From Laguncularia racemosa (lineage: Eukaryota > Streptophyta > Magnoliopsida > Myrtales > Combretaceae): DNA of 64,000 nucleotides. Below are positions 1 through 12,900 of the stretch, piece after piece. The notes beneath the pieces were generated by a model. The model was not told the DNA's origin. It made no database searches and saw nothing but the letters and a program-made list of their open reading frames with translations. The translations under genes were made by a program, and so were the position numbers. The stretch lies in the NCBI GenBank assembly GCA_037954665.1, contig JBBMOL010000368.1:186001-250000 (forward strand), in the 5' to 3' direction. Every line of letters begins with the position of its first letter. Within the stretch, counting starts at the first letter, position 1.

Positions 1-364
1 AATGCCTAAGTTATGGGGCTAACTAAGTATATTTTTTATTTACTTCATGCTAATGTGCCTAACCAATTGGATAGCAAACACATCAATCATAAGGCGTGAA
101 CAACCAACTCCCTCAACAAAATGGCATGTCAAATTACTTCAAATGGAAGTCTAATTCACGAGTTTGAATACTAAATGGATGTAAGAACAAACAAGCATGT
201 GATCTTCAATGAAACAACACGCAAATGAACTAGAATTCAATCTCAAATTGAAATGAACAAATTTGAAAATATACAACCCTAATTCATGTGATAAGAATAA
301 GTACCCAATAAATTGTACTTAGATATTACTCACTAAACACAATTTGAAAACAATAAGAGTAAGA

Positions 365-590
365 TTGATATGACTCACAATCCACTCAAGTTGATTCTCG
401 CTACAATTTCACAAAGAAATTGATAAGAGATCTTTATATGCAAAAGATGAACCCTCACGACACAAAGTATTTAATTTTCTCAAAATGTCAAAAGCTCCCT
501 AAAAACCCTAGTTAGAAAGTATTTATACTTACTCTTATTAGGATAAAAATACACCAAAAATTACAAAGATGCCACTTAAGTGACTAGTTC
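365..590 (-). repeat. Diverged dispersed repeat, copy 1 (LTR-like)
   Basis: This stretch aligns by eye with 2363-2597. Shared landmarks in the same order are TTGATATGACTCACAAT, a GATAAGAGA block, GTATTTATACTT, and an AAAATTACAA..ATG.CACTT block. On the minus strand GTATTTATACTT reads as a TATA-box-like AAGTATAAATAC, which suggests both copies are promoter-bearing LTR fragments in minus orientation. A related piece occurs inverted: reverse complement of about 1130-1265 against 44140-44290. The element family was not identified. Confidence 0.4.
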
Positions 591-2362
591 CTAAAATCTC
601 AAATTATAAATATAACAAATAAGTGACTGGTTTTGAATCAACAAATTACAAGTACAAATGATCTTCAAGTGGTCAGTTCTTCACTTCCCTTTGTAGTGAA
701 AAATTGGAAGAAATGGCAAGATGTACCCATGGACTTTCAAACTATGACCAAACCAATTGAATTTGGAAATTTTCTTTATTTAAATAACCTAAAAATGCCA
801 AAATATCATTAGAAAAATTATGAAATTAAAATTCTTAAAAGAAAACACAAAACTAGCACTAACTAAGAATGAAAAGTGCAATTGGAGCTTCAAAAGAGGG
901 CACACAAAACTCTTGAGCTAAATTTTGAAATTTCTAGATAGGAACAGAAATCTAACATGCCACTTGGAAGTCCTAAACATAATCTAAGTGTCTAGGATTA
1001 ATTCCTTTAGGTTATTAGATCAAATTAGACAAAAAGGAACCCTAAACCAAACATAAACTAGGCACACCCGATCTGCTCAAGCACTAGCACAATGTCTTGA
1101 AGTTCAAACCACCAAAATGACTTCACAAATGCAAAGAATATTAAAAATCCTTTGAAAAAACTATAAATATGCAAAGAACAAACTTAAAATGGAAAATTTA
1201 TGAAAAAACAAATACTAAAACCGCCAAAACTAGCAAAACTAGTATAGTTTGGTTTTAACCCAAACTTATAGAGATATTTTGTCTTATCAAGTGGCACGTC
1301 ATTTGAGGATGACATGTCGCATGATTATTGTCATGATTGTCAAAATCATGAGTCAATTGTACGATTCTACGAGTTTGTAATTTTATCATGTTTTTCATAA
1401 TCAAAATGAAAGAAAAATCATTTAGGTATAAAATTTTGATATAATTATGAGTTTAGATATACGATTCTACAAGTTACCGATTATACCGATTCTATACAAT
1501 TTTATACGATTTTACCGATTTTATACTATTTAATTCTAGGTAAAATCACGATTTTGACAACCATGATTATTATGATTGAAGACCATATGGCAAGATGAGT
1601 GAAAATCTAATAATTGCTATACCTTACTTGTGTTTGTAGTTAGTACACCCACATGTTTATAAATATTTGATATATGAACCGGATTTATATGTATAGTCAA
1701 AATAGTAAATGCCAGCCTTTAATTGAGACCTAGGATTTCCAAGTCCAGGGATTCATCACTTAGGGGTGATTGACTTGTGAGCCTTTCACAATATATACCC
1801 AATGATGGGCTTAGTACATATATATGTATTTTCAAGTCTATTGAAGTATATTACAAAAATATATATAGACTTTATGAATTACTCGAAAGATAGTCGAGGT
1901 CACTAAAGCCTGAAGTCGAAGTGTAGCCTATGTGATGTGCCTAAAACCAAGGTCTAAGCACAATCAAATGAACCAATTGAACAACTTCAATTCACAAAAG
2001 CCAACCGGTTCAAAGGGGTCAAAAATTGCGTGAACCTTAATTGAGGAATGATGAATCAAATGATAAAATCAAGGAAATAAAATCCACAAAGATGTTAATC
2101 CTCAATTGAATCAATTAACCAACTTAATTCCAAGAGAAATCCAATCAACAATACACAAATCAAACCGTGATCCTCCTTACAACAAAGAAGCTCAATGCCA
2201 TAAGAACAAGTACAAATTGATGGAATTAACAAGTGCTAAAAACCAATCAATTATGCAATGAAGCTTTGATTACAAAAGTAATAAAAAATCTGACCAAGAA
2301 GACTTCAATCCAACCTTAGATATGACTCACTAGATATGAAAAGAAAACATAACAATTAGAAA

Positions 2363-2597
2363 TTGATATGACTCACAATTTCCCTTGTTACACTCGCCAC
2401 AATTCCAATTCTTAGGATTGAAATTGATAAGAGAAATTGAACTAGGAAGAGCCCTAATTCCCACACGTAAAGTGTATGTTCTATTTTGAAAAATTGGCCT
2501 CCTCAAACCCTACTTTAAGCAAGTATTTATACTTGCTCCCTTTAGGGTTAGAAAATGCACAAAATTACAACTATGTCACTTTTAAGGTGACCGGTCG
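2363..2597 (-). repeat. Diverged dispersed repeat, copy 2 (LTR-like)
   Basis: Second copy of the repeat at 365-590, in the same orientation and about 2.0 kb away, with the same order of blocks including GTATTTATACTT at 2521-2533. The two copies could be the LTRs of one small decayed element or two independent fragments. No target duplication or coding sequence was seen between them. Confidence 0.4.
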
Positions 2598-2759
2598 TAA
2601 ATGGAAATTACAATAAAAAATGAAAGTGTCCCAAAAGAAAATATAACATAAAATAGTCTATACAAATGAGAAATATGTAAAAGAAATGAGTCTTCATGAT
2701 GTCGGTCTTTAAGGTACTTTAGAATTAAACCCCGATGAGAGTCCCAACTCGTTCAAGAG

Positions 2760-4600
2760 TATAGGTGATTTGGTATCCTATAGGACTGATAAGTGAGCCT
2801 GCTGTAATGCACTACAATTATAATGTAGAAATGAAGAAAATAGATTAGCTTCCTCAAGATTAGGTTTCTCATGCAAAATTCTCAAAACTAAGTTATGGAG
2901 ACCCTTAGCTCGAGCCCTAGTGATAGGTCTTATAGGAGTCTAATTCCTATCACTATGTTTTCCTAACCTAGGCAATGGAGGGTGTAAATCCATGTTATAT
3001 GCAGTATCTAGTAAACCATATATATTGTTGCATTCATGTGATTGTTCATGCATGGCATATGTTTGAATTAAATAACTTGTTTGATATTTGCTTGTCAATT
3101 CAATAAGAGGATTTAGCTCACTAAACTTTATAGCTTACACCCCCATGGACTTCCTTGGTTGCAAGCACCCTTTTGGTGAGAGCCTAGCAAATATATGCTA
3201 GTGGTTAGTGTGAGAAGCAAGGGACTAGGGAAGGATCCGAGTGGAGAGATCACTTACGTATTTTGTCTAAGTTCATATTTTAAATTTCATATACATAGCT
3301 TGGACTGAAATGTATTATGAGCTTTGATCTTTGAAACTACAATATGTGCCTTTGGATATTCTAATATTTCATTACTCTGAATTATTTTATTTATAGATCT
3401 CTGTATTTCTTGAAAAATGTTAAACCTTAATTTGGGATTTTTGGATATGTGTACACTTTATATGTTGTAAGGCAAACCCTTGGATAACAAATGGGTTATC
3501 CTTGGGTTTTCATGTAGCATACGGTAGAAATTGCATGTCCTAATGGCCTATGGGGTGTGATAGCCTTTGAGGTTCTATCACTACAAGTCCTTAGAATGAG
3601 CTAAGTACAAACATCAAACAATTTCTCCGTTCAATATACCGTTAAAATCATTCATTTCACTAACTTAACAAGTATAAGTAACACACAAGGATTACATGTA
3701 TCAAGAAGGGTAGTTTCAAACTCAAATAGATCACAACTAGTATTCCTACTAAAACCTATCCATATATAAAATAATTAAACTTAGAACTATCCTAGAGTGT
3801 TTTATAAGTTATCCTAGCATATTGATTCATTTTCCCTACTTAAGCTACATTATTATAGCTTTAATAGTGGTTTAAGGTTGATATAGATAAGAAAATGGGA
3901 AATAAAAACGTTTAAAGAAAGTTTAAAGGAAATACAACCATGTACATGGTTGAGTATAAGAGCATGGGTAGGGAATACAGATGTTTATGTAGCCGTGTAA
4001 CCTTTTGTACAAAATTGTTTCACAGCATGCTCAAGTACATGGTCTATACTTGGTCGTGCACTTCAACACACCTAAGTATGCTAATATGTAACTAATCATG
4101 TAACCTTTTATTCACATTCTTTCTTTTCAATACAGTACGAGCTAGTACATAGGCATGTAGTTGACCATGTTACTCTTGGTTCCCTTTTAAATTCTCTACT
4201 TAAAACACCAAATTCAATCGTCCCTTCAACCCTAATAGTGATATAACATTCCTACCCTAAATTCATATTATTTATAACATCAACACACTAAATTGAATCA
4301 AATTCGACTACTTACTTATTTGAATCATTTTAATGGTCGAAGTTTCACTCCAAAACCCTTACTCACACCAAGTCATTATGCACTAAAATCAAAGAAACAA
4401 AACCTTCATGAAAATGATGAAGGGAGATTTTTACTTGCACACTTACTATGTGGAAATCTCACTAATTGTGCAAAATTCAGCAATTGTTCTCTTCTATTAG
4501 GGCTTTTATTAGAAGAGGCTATCATTAGGAAAGGGGAAAAAGGTGTTAGAATGACCTATTAATAGTTCTTTTTATACCTTATTCGTTAAATAACCAAAAT
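2760..4600. other. AT-rich non-coding DNA, probably old repeats
   Basis: No supported gene. The stretch 3880-4190 repeatedly uses phrases such as GTACATGG and GCATGTAGTTGACCATG, which recall the minisatellite at 61446-61760 and text near 51200-51310. This suggests related LTR remnants. The 89-codon open frame at 4293-4562 has no recognisable motif and lies in this repeat-like DNA. Confidence 0.4.
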
Positions 4601-7600
4601 GCCCCCTTTTTTAAACTATTATTATTTTATTTACCATGATCACTTTTATTTATTTTTGCCTTATTTTTTCTTGGGTTTTGTAGTAATAAATGCATATTGA
4701 AAAAGTAACAACTTTTTTTTCTTAGCAAGTGTTTAGGTTTTATTTTCTCTATGGTGCCTAAAAAAAAGAAAAAAGAAAAAAGAAAAAACAATAAAAAGAA
4801 GAAAAGAAAAACCAAGTTAGCTTCTTTTATAAAGAAAAAACAAACTTTATTTTAGTCTACTGATGGCTTTAATTTATTTGTTTGTTTGTTTGATACCTAT
4901 TGCAACTAATATAAAAATATTTTTGAATTTGAATAATAATTGTGAAATGTTAAGAGAGCCATGTAAGCCGTAACATCATTTATTTGGTTATCAACAATTC
5001 TATTCTATTATATAATAAACTTAAGATAATCATGTGTACATGTCGTAAAAGATTCGACTGGTAAAATAAGATAAAACAACAATTACTCCAACAAAGGGTT
5101 GAGTTTCATGTTAGTTTATGCAAGGAACATACCTAGCTGAAATAAAATACCAAGCGATTCATACACTATATGGGAATCCCGAGGAAAAGTACGAAAAAGA
5201 TGAAAGTAATGGAGGGCATGAAACAATACCTTTTATGGTGAAGTTAGGAGGTGAGAAATCAGAAACTGCATGAAAGAATCTGGCAATAGAAGAGCCCGTG
5301 AACGAGTATGTGGCCCATAAGGGCTAATTCTTTGCGTTCATCAATGCCCTCTGAAGTCTGATCCGTATGCATAATAGTGTAGAGCAGCACACGGACAGGA
5401 AAAATGCCAAGTGCATATACAAAGTGCACAAAGTCTGTCACGGATGTAGCTGTCATGATTACGCGTTATTAACCTTCCTAGGGTAAATATTTTGTGATTA
5501 CCCTAATCTTTAAACGTGACTCTTCCTCCCCTCTCTGTCTCTCTATTATTATTATTTTTTTTTTCTTTTTGTCTGTTTGGGCAAACAACACACATGGAAA
5601 AGGAAAAATGCGGACAAGTTCGACAAAACAAAATACTGCAATCATAATAAATTAAAGCATTAGCCCTTGAGAATTATCAATATTATACAAAAATCCCAAA
5701 CTTTTGGTATATTATATTTACTTCTTTGGACATCCTTGAGATCGGAGTCCAAGTATAATGCTATTTGCTATAAAACAAAAGGTGGATACCAAGTATAATG
5801 CTATTTGCTTTAAAAGGGGAATCATGAAGGATAAATCACATCTTATCCCGAAAGAAAAGAGAGAACATTGAATCTCACTCAAAAGCTCTACTGATTCAAA
5901 AGATTGAAATAAAAAAAGAGCCGACATCGGATTCTCAGCTTATATGTTGAGGGTTTCTCGAACGTTGAAATTAAATACGGGATTAGGTCATAATCAGACA
6001 CGCATGGACGAATGGTGGCATTCATGATCTTAGGATATAATTTTGTAATAAACCTAATGATTTTATGCATGTCTGATTGAAGAAGAAAAATGGAAGGTGG
6101 TGTGTGATGATAAATGCGTTACGTCTCTTGGCTTTACATTTGGGTCTGGAATATAAAAAGCTAAAGAAGAAAAAAGAAGAAGAGACCTTCGGAATTCCCT
6201 TTGGTGGGGTTTGCTTCAGCACTTTCACTATATACCCATAACGAAAAAAGGGAATAATGCCAAAAGAAAGATAGATAGATTAGATAGGACTGAATAATAA
6301 TAATAATCTCAAAAAATAGTAAGATAATTTCTTATGAGCTATATAGACCATGACTACTAATGGAATTACATACCTTTCTAAAAGTCTTTCTTGTTCAAGG
6401 TACAATTTTAATTTTAAACAAGCGGGATTGGACAATGCTGAATTTAGCTTTTGTTTCTAACATATCTCGTATAATTGATTTTTCTTTTTAATTAAATATG
6501 AAGACCCAAAAATTCATAGGGGTTCACATCTTAAAATCTATAGGTTAGACTATTACTTTAAATGGTATCTAGGAGTGCATGCTTTGTGTTGGAGGCGGTG
6601 AACATACTCCACATCATTTGATACTTGGATTTGGATCAAACTGTTGGCACGTTAATCATCTTTTCGAACAAAACATCATGCATTATTTCGATCACATTCA
6701 ATCTTTTTTTACGCGATAGGCAGTGTTAGTCTAGTCCAACGCACACATAAACGTAGCGAGATGATTGTTAAATTCGATTAAGAAAAAATTTTCAATCTAA
6801 ACTTTCCCTTTACTGTGTTGTTATTATATATTTCAAGCTATATATCGTAATAAAAACGGAAAAGACATAAGAGATATCCAGCCTATATGTTCTTATCGTT
6901 AAAGAATACAAATAGGACAGCAAAATTGTTTGTCAAATACAGATTACAGAAAGAGCATAACATGCAGTGGTAGGCACATAACCGTTCCACCATAAAAGAC
7001 CAGAAGTTCAAATTTTCTAACGTTACTTGAAACTTGAAAGTGTGTTTGAGGTAATTAATAAAGCCGGATCCATGTTCAAGTGCACTCGAACTTAAAAGTG
7101 AACTTCTACATGCTTTGCTGGTGTATCATGTTTTACCATGCTTCAAACCGAGCAATTTTGGGTAGGGTATCCTTTAATTATGTCTAGAAAGGAAGAGAGT
7201 GCTTCCTTTCTTTCTAAAAATACATAGACTTTGGTTTCTTTATTGAGTAGAATGCAAATTTCATTGCATTTTGATGCATGGTAGGATGTCTAAAAATATA
7301 TTGTATTATATATTGACTCCAATCTATCAATGTTATAAGCACAAAACTTATACATCATAGTTCTTTTAAACAGTCAATCTAGTATATCCATTCATAAAAA
7401 TAAATAAAAATAAAAAAGAAAAACCTATTGTTTCAATGCCTTTAAAAGAAAAATGTCATTTAAATATTCAAAGACTTATATATAAATAAATAACAACAGG
7501 AAAATATCAAAAGGTGACTTGCTAGAGGCATTTGTTGAAAACTTAACAAAAAATAAAATAAAAATTTCACAATATTATGTATTTATTTTATTATAAAATG

Positions 7601-9040
7601 TATAATCACATTGTAAAGCGTAAAGAAGGTGTTGACTTTTTGGACAAACACCTTAAAAAGACAACCTAAACAGTAATAATAACATGAGATAAATTTTATC
7701 GCCTAGTCTGACGAACAGCTTCCTCAGGTAGAAGGTATCATACAATATCTTATCTAATGTAATGAAATTTTAGTCGTAATAGAGCATCTAAAAATCCAAA
7801 ACTCGATCAATGCTTCAATTAATCAATTGAGGGGCTCTGAAAAGGATTTGAGGGGCCTCTTCATTTTTGGCTCTTCCCATTAGCGCCTCCAGCCCCTTTT
7901 TATGCCTTTACGTCCCTCTTAATAATTGTTACTAGGAGTCCCTTTTGGTTAGTGTTGGGAAATACTTGTCAAGAGCTAAAAATAAAAATGAAAGTTTTTT
8001 ATATTTTAGTTATGCAATTTACAAATCATTTCTAATTAGATAAAAATATATAAATAAATGATCTCTCATTTTAATCTTATGACAAATATTCCGAATCAGA
8101 TATATGGTATGTCTGCTGGCATGTAATAATATGTTTATTTTAGCTTAGCTTTCATTATGACATTCTATTCAAATGATAGTCCTTTTGGGATTTGGGCATT
8201 TTATAACAGGAACTATGCATTACACAAAAAGCGCCAGCGTCATGATATCTAAAAAAAGAGATGATTATCATTGCACATATGAAAGACCAAAAAGCAAAAG
8301 GTGATCGATTTTATATAAGCTTAGATCAAAAATAAAGATAATCAATTGAACTTTGTGTCTCTTTTCTCTAAGTAAGCACTTTAAACTAAAAGCAATTCAA
8401 CTAAACATAAAAAAAATAAAAATAAAAATAACCTATAAAGCTCCACATAAGGGAAATTCAGACTGAAACTACTAGAGAACTTAGGATCCAGCTTAAAATT
8501 TATTTCTATATATATTTTTATTAATAAATATTTACCACATTATCTTTTTAAAAATGAAGACAATAATAAATCTAATAAGTGATATAAAGTAACTTTAAAC
8601 TTCAATACAAATTTCAATAATTTATACTTTAAGTAGAAAATTAAAAAAACTCAAAACTTATTTAGTAATTTCTATATTATTCTACCGAAATCATTCGGAG
8701 ATTTATCTTTGTACTAAAAATCTTTATTTTTATAATTTGAAACACTTATCAACACAACAATATTAATAAATTAGAGAATAATTTAACAAATAAATTATCT
8801 GTCCTAGTGATTGCCTTGTAAAATTTACAAGCAATATAGAATCGGGAAACCTAGCTATGTCCTTTTCCCTTTAGTCTGCAACAGTAATCATCATACCTTC
8901 TGCCTTCCGTGCATACTTTTTTGGATATCCAGAATAATACGATATACACACAGAGTACTGATATTTTACATTTCGTCCAGGCTTATATTATTATTCTTCT
9001 CTCTCTTGCTTTATACACGTATAGATAGGGATAGGGGGGC
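4600..9040. other. Intergenic AT-rich DNA upstream of the IDD gene
   Basis: No coding sequence recognised on either strand. It contains homopurine and homopyrimidine runs (about 4760-4810 and 5540-5570) and one short direct repeat, listed separately. The short open frames here have no family motif. Confidence 0.5.
5749..5809 (+). repeat. 21-bp direct repeat
   Basis: The 21 bases starting CCAAGTATAATGCTATTTGC occur at 5749-5769 and again at 5789-5809, separated by 19 bases. This looks like a small local duplication. Confidence 0.75.
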
Positions 9041-9056
9041 ATATATATAAAGATAG
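9041..9056 (+). promoter_or_regulatory. Candidate TATA box upstream of the IDD gene
   Basis: ATATATATAAAGATAG is the best TATA-like sequence in the 700 bases before the start codon at 9743. If it is used, the 5' leader would be about 650 bases or would contain an intron. The pyrimidine-rich bases 9630-9720 look like untranslated leader. Nothing but sequence and position supports this. Confidence 0.25.
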
Positions 9057-9742
9057 AAACAAGAGGGTTTTGAGGTAAAACCATCTGATTGTCTCTTCTT
9101 TCCTTTGTTTGATTGCATGTCGTAGTAGGACTCATAATGGAGCTCTAATTAGGTAAAACTAGCTATAACCTATCCCTTCTTCTCTATCAAACAGAAGATT
9201 TAAGGAAACAGAGGTGTCTGAACGAATCTGAAAATCGTTTTTGTTTCAGACTTTGCTCAGATAAAGAAGCAATATAGTCGATATCCATGGTTTTGCTTAA
9301 TGTAGACAGTGACTTAAACAGAGAATAGAAAGTTAAAACGAGAACCCAATGCATAAATAAACAAAGGCCACACTGAAACCTCATCACGAGGACTTTTTTT
9401 TATTTATTTTTTTAATTTTTTGGGTTCTCCCTCGTACATCATTTTCCTTATAATCCAAAATAGAATGATGTCTTTCTGCGTCTTACATCTGTGTCATTGC
9501 TAAAAATTAGATAGAGTCCTCTTCTGGGTCGCCCTCTTGCTTTTGTTTACTAGTATCCCTCAAAGGTGCAAGGTAGTATTACTGTCTACCTGTGAGCAAT
9601 ATAATAACACTTGGGAAGGAGAGAGAAGTGGGGTTGTTATTTTTTGTTTTTGTTACATATCATAAACATCGAACAAAAGGGTTTGTTGTTTTTATTCATT
9701 TTCTTTGTTTTTCTCTGTTTGGAGAATAGTTTTGGGTATTCA

Positions 9743-9950
9743 ATGCTTCCGACAACTGCAGCTATGTCCAATTCTACTTCGTTGTCTGATGAAGCTGCTA
9801 GCGTTACTTCCAACATTACAAGAGTTAGGGATTTTCGCACCTTAAGCAATTTGCCACTTCCTCCTAATCCAGTCCGAATTATCAATCTCTCTCCTCAACA
9901 ACAACAGCAACACAAGATCAGGAAGAAAAGAAGCCTCCCTGGAAACCCAG
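9743..9950 (+). CDS. IDD gene, coding exon 1
   Basis: Encodes residues 1-69 plus the first base of codon 70: a low-complexity Ser/Thr N-terminus, a QQQQQ run and the basic KIRKKR. It ends at AAACCCAG|GTAATT, a good donor that leaves the conserved GNP|D junction of the family. Confidence 0.88.
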
Positions 9951-12900
9951 GTAATTAATTAGTTATCCTATAGTATAAGGTCTTATAAAACATTTATTCC
10001 ATGTTACCTAAACAACAAGAACAAGTAAACCTTTTCTTCTTTGGAACCAAATGGCTGTATTTGTACCTTCACTATTAACCTTCTGAGTATAGTTTTGTCC
10101 TAGCACATAATAATAATTGAAGCATATAAAGGCTTAAAATAATAGAGAAAAAAAAGAAAATATATACCTATATAAATCCATTAAATACTGAATGGAAGAT
10201 CAAAGATGGGTACAAAATAACAAGTAAAATGTAAATGTACATGCTAATTATTCATAAAAGATTCAAAACATATTGAGTATAGATGTCTAGCATTAGAATC
10301 AATTTCGTCTAATGTTTGATGAAAATTCAAACATTTCGTTAACTAGGAAACTGGGACACGCTTAAAATTACATAATTATATGTCTATTTTGCGTAAATTA
10401 AAGATCAAGTGATTGACTAGCCAGTTGACTCCTATGTTTTTTTATAGACCCAGATGCTGAGGTGATAGCGCTATCACCGAAGACGCTCCTTGCAACCAAT
10501 AGGTTCATCTGTGAGATATGTAATAAAGGGTTTCAGAGAGATCAGAATTTGCAGCTTCATAGGAGGGGACACAACCTTCCATGGAAGCTCAAGCAGAGAA
10601 GTGGGAAAGAGACAAGAAAGAGAGCCTACGTTTGTCCCGAGCCTACATGTGTTCACCATCATCCTTCAAGAGCTCTAGGTGATCTAACAGGAATCAAAAA
10701 GCACTACTGCAGAAAACATGGAGAGAAGAAGTGGAAGTGTGAGAAATGCTCTAAAATTTATGCCGTTCAATCAGATTGGAAGGCTCATTCTAAGACCTGT
10801 GGAACTAGAGAATATAGATGTGACTGTGGTACTCTTTTCTCCAGGTACTTAAATGTTTGCTTTGCACTTCTCTTTTTAATTAAAGATATTACTTATTGAA
10901 TACCCTTTTAGATTAATTATAACTAAATGTTGTCATTTTGTTTCATAATACGTAATAATTCATAGGTAATTCAATAGTCTCATTAATGAATTACTGTTTA
11001 ATTCATCATCTAACTATTAAATATTATGATAATCTCATAGTTAAATGATAGATTATACAGTTTTGATGATGAGATATTCGCAATAAACTTAATTTAACTT
11101 ATACTCTCTTTAGTTATATTGGTAAACGGAAGTGGACTCTTAGCAATTACACTGCAGAAAAAACGTGGGGACTTTGTTTGAATATAGTAAGTCATATAAA
11201 TCTCCTAAAGAAAAGCCCCTACATTGCTTTTTTATTATTATTATTATCATTTTTACTTCTTTTTTTCTTTTAGTTTGCTTTCATTCTTTTGTGGTTATTT
11301 GCAGTGGTAGTATGTTAGTTTTTTTCTGCATTTGGTCTTCTTTCACAACACTGGCAATTAAGCTCTTTATACGAAATATATGTGTATCTGAGAATTAAAT
11401 GCATTGGTGGCAGGTTGCATGAAAATGGCCATTATTAATACAAGTGTCTGCTGCTGGTTCTGGACACTATTGTATTGTAGTAAAAACTAAGAACATCTAT
11501 GCTCTTGTTTTCAGATAATGTTGCATATTTCTAAAACCAAAGTAGTGTCAGGGAGTCTCATTCATTTTCACGGGCAATATTGTCTTTTAAAATTCACTAC
11601 TTGAAGTGTCAAAAGGAAAAGTATGATTAAGGCCTTTGCTAAATGAGTATTTCCACAATTTTTTTAAAATGATGATTATAATGTTAGATGATAAAGCAAT
11701 TATGAATTAAGATATAAAATTATATAAACTAGTCGTCTTCATGAGAATGATAAAAGATTTTGATAAAAAAGAAGGAAGTTTCAAGTATTTATTTAGAAGA
11801 TCATGAGAAAAGAATCAAGCTACCAGAGTAGTCTGAAGCCCTGAAACTGCTACTGCATCATCATCATAATTACACTGGAAAACTGATGAATCTGCATACC
11901 CACATCACCTACGCTGACTTCCCTTCCTATTCCTTTCAACGTGTATTAACTATTCAATTGTTCCTTCTTTTTTTTATTATTTTTTTCCATTAACGAGTAC
12001 CGCAACATTATCAGAAAAGAAATAAAATATTTTTATATATTTAATATTCATTGCATAATAGAAAAGAAATTATATATTAAAAGATAAAAAAATTTCTTTC
12101 TTTTAACCTTTTCACAAGTACCTCAAGCATTTAATTTTTCTGAAGCATAAATCTCTCCGGTTCATCAATGAGATTCGCTTTGTCTGAAGAGATTCTAGTC
12201 ATCGTCCTTATTCATTGATTTCATGAAAATTTCAGAGTCCTCTTGGTTTTCTTGCACCATATAATGAAATTGTATCAACTCTATGCATGTACGTACAAAC
12301 AGGTAGAGCCCACTTAAGTAAACCCACTTCGAGTACAAGTGAATCATGGACTTTGAGTAATCTTCGTACATAAAATCATGTGCATTAAGAAATTTCACTT
12401 CAATAATTCATATTCTTTAGCTAGGTGTTCAAATAGCATCATTTTGCAATTCACGTGCCTTCCTACTTTCTTTGTTTAATGGTTGGACGGACAAGCAATA
12501 AAATAGGCCCAACCAAATTTACGAACGTATGTTTTTAAATTAAATTGTTGTCATGTCAATTTATAATATAATATTAGAGTAGGAGGTCTTAAATTTAAAG
12601 CTCAACATTACCATTTAATCTATATTTAATTAAAAAACCTTTAATCAAAGATTCTGTCCATAAGTTAGAGAGAGCATTATGTAATAAATAAAATACACAT
12701 ATTAAATATATAAATTTAAATTCTTAGATTAGATAATTATAATAAAAAACAAAAACATTACATGTTTTGCGTGGGAAATGTCCTAAGACTCCTAGGAGTC
12801 AATTAGGCAGCACATTATTATAAATACATATGATTTGACTTTTCTTTTACTTTTTTAAAAGTATTAAAGAGGATTATCTTGGATTTCTCTTTTGAATGAA

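Noticed and set aside
4293..4562. 89-codon plus-strand frame
   Set aside because: Lies in repeat-like AT-rich DNA, with no motif and no promoter or splice context.
9611..9742. N-terminal extension of the IDD protein with a hydrophobic leader
   Set aside because: The frame is open but has no ATG before 9743, is T-rich as a 5' leader would be, and IDD proteins have no signal peptide.
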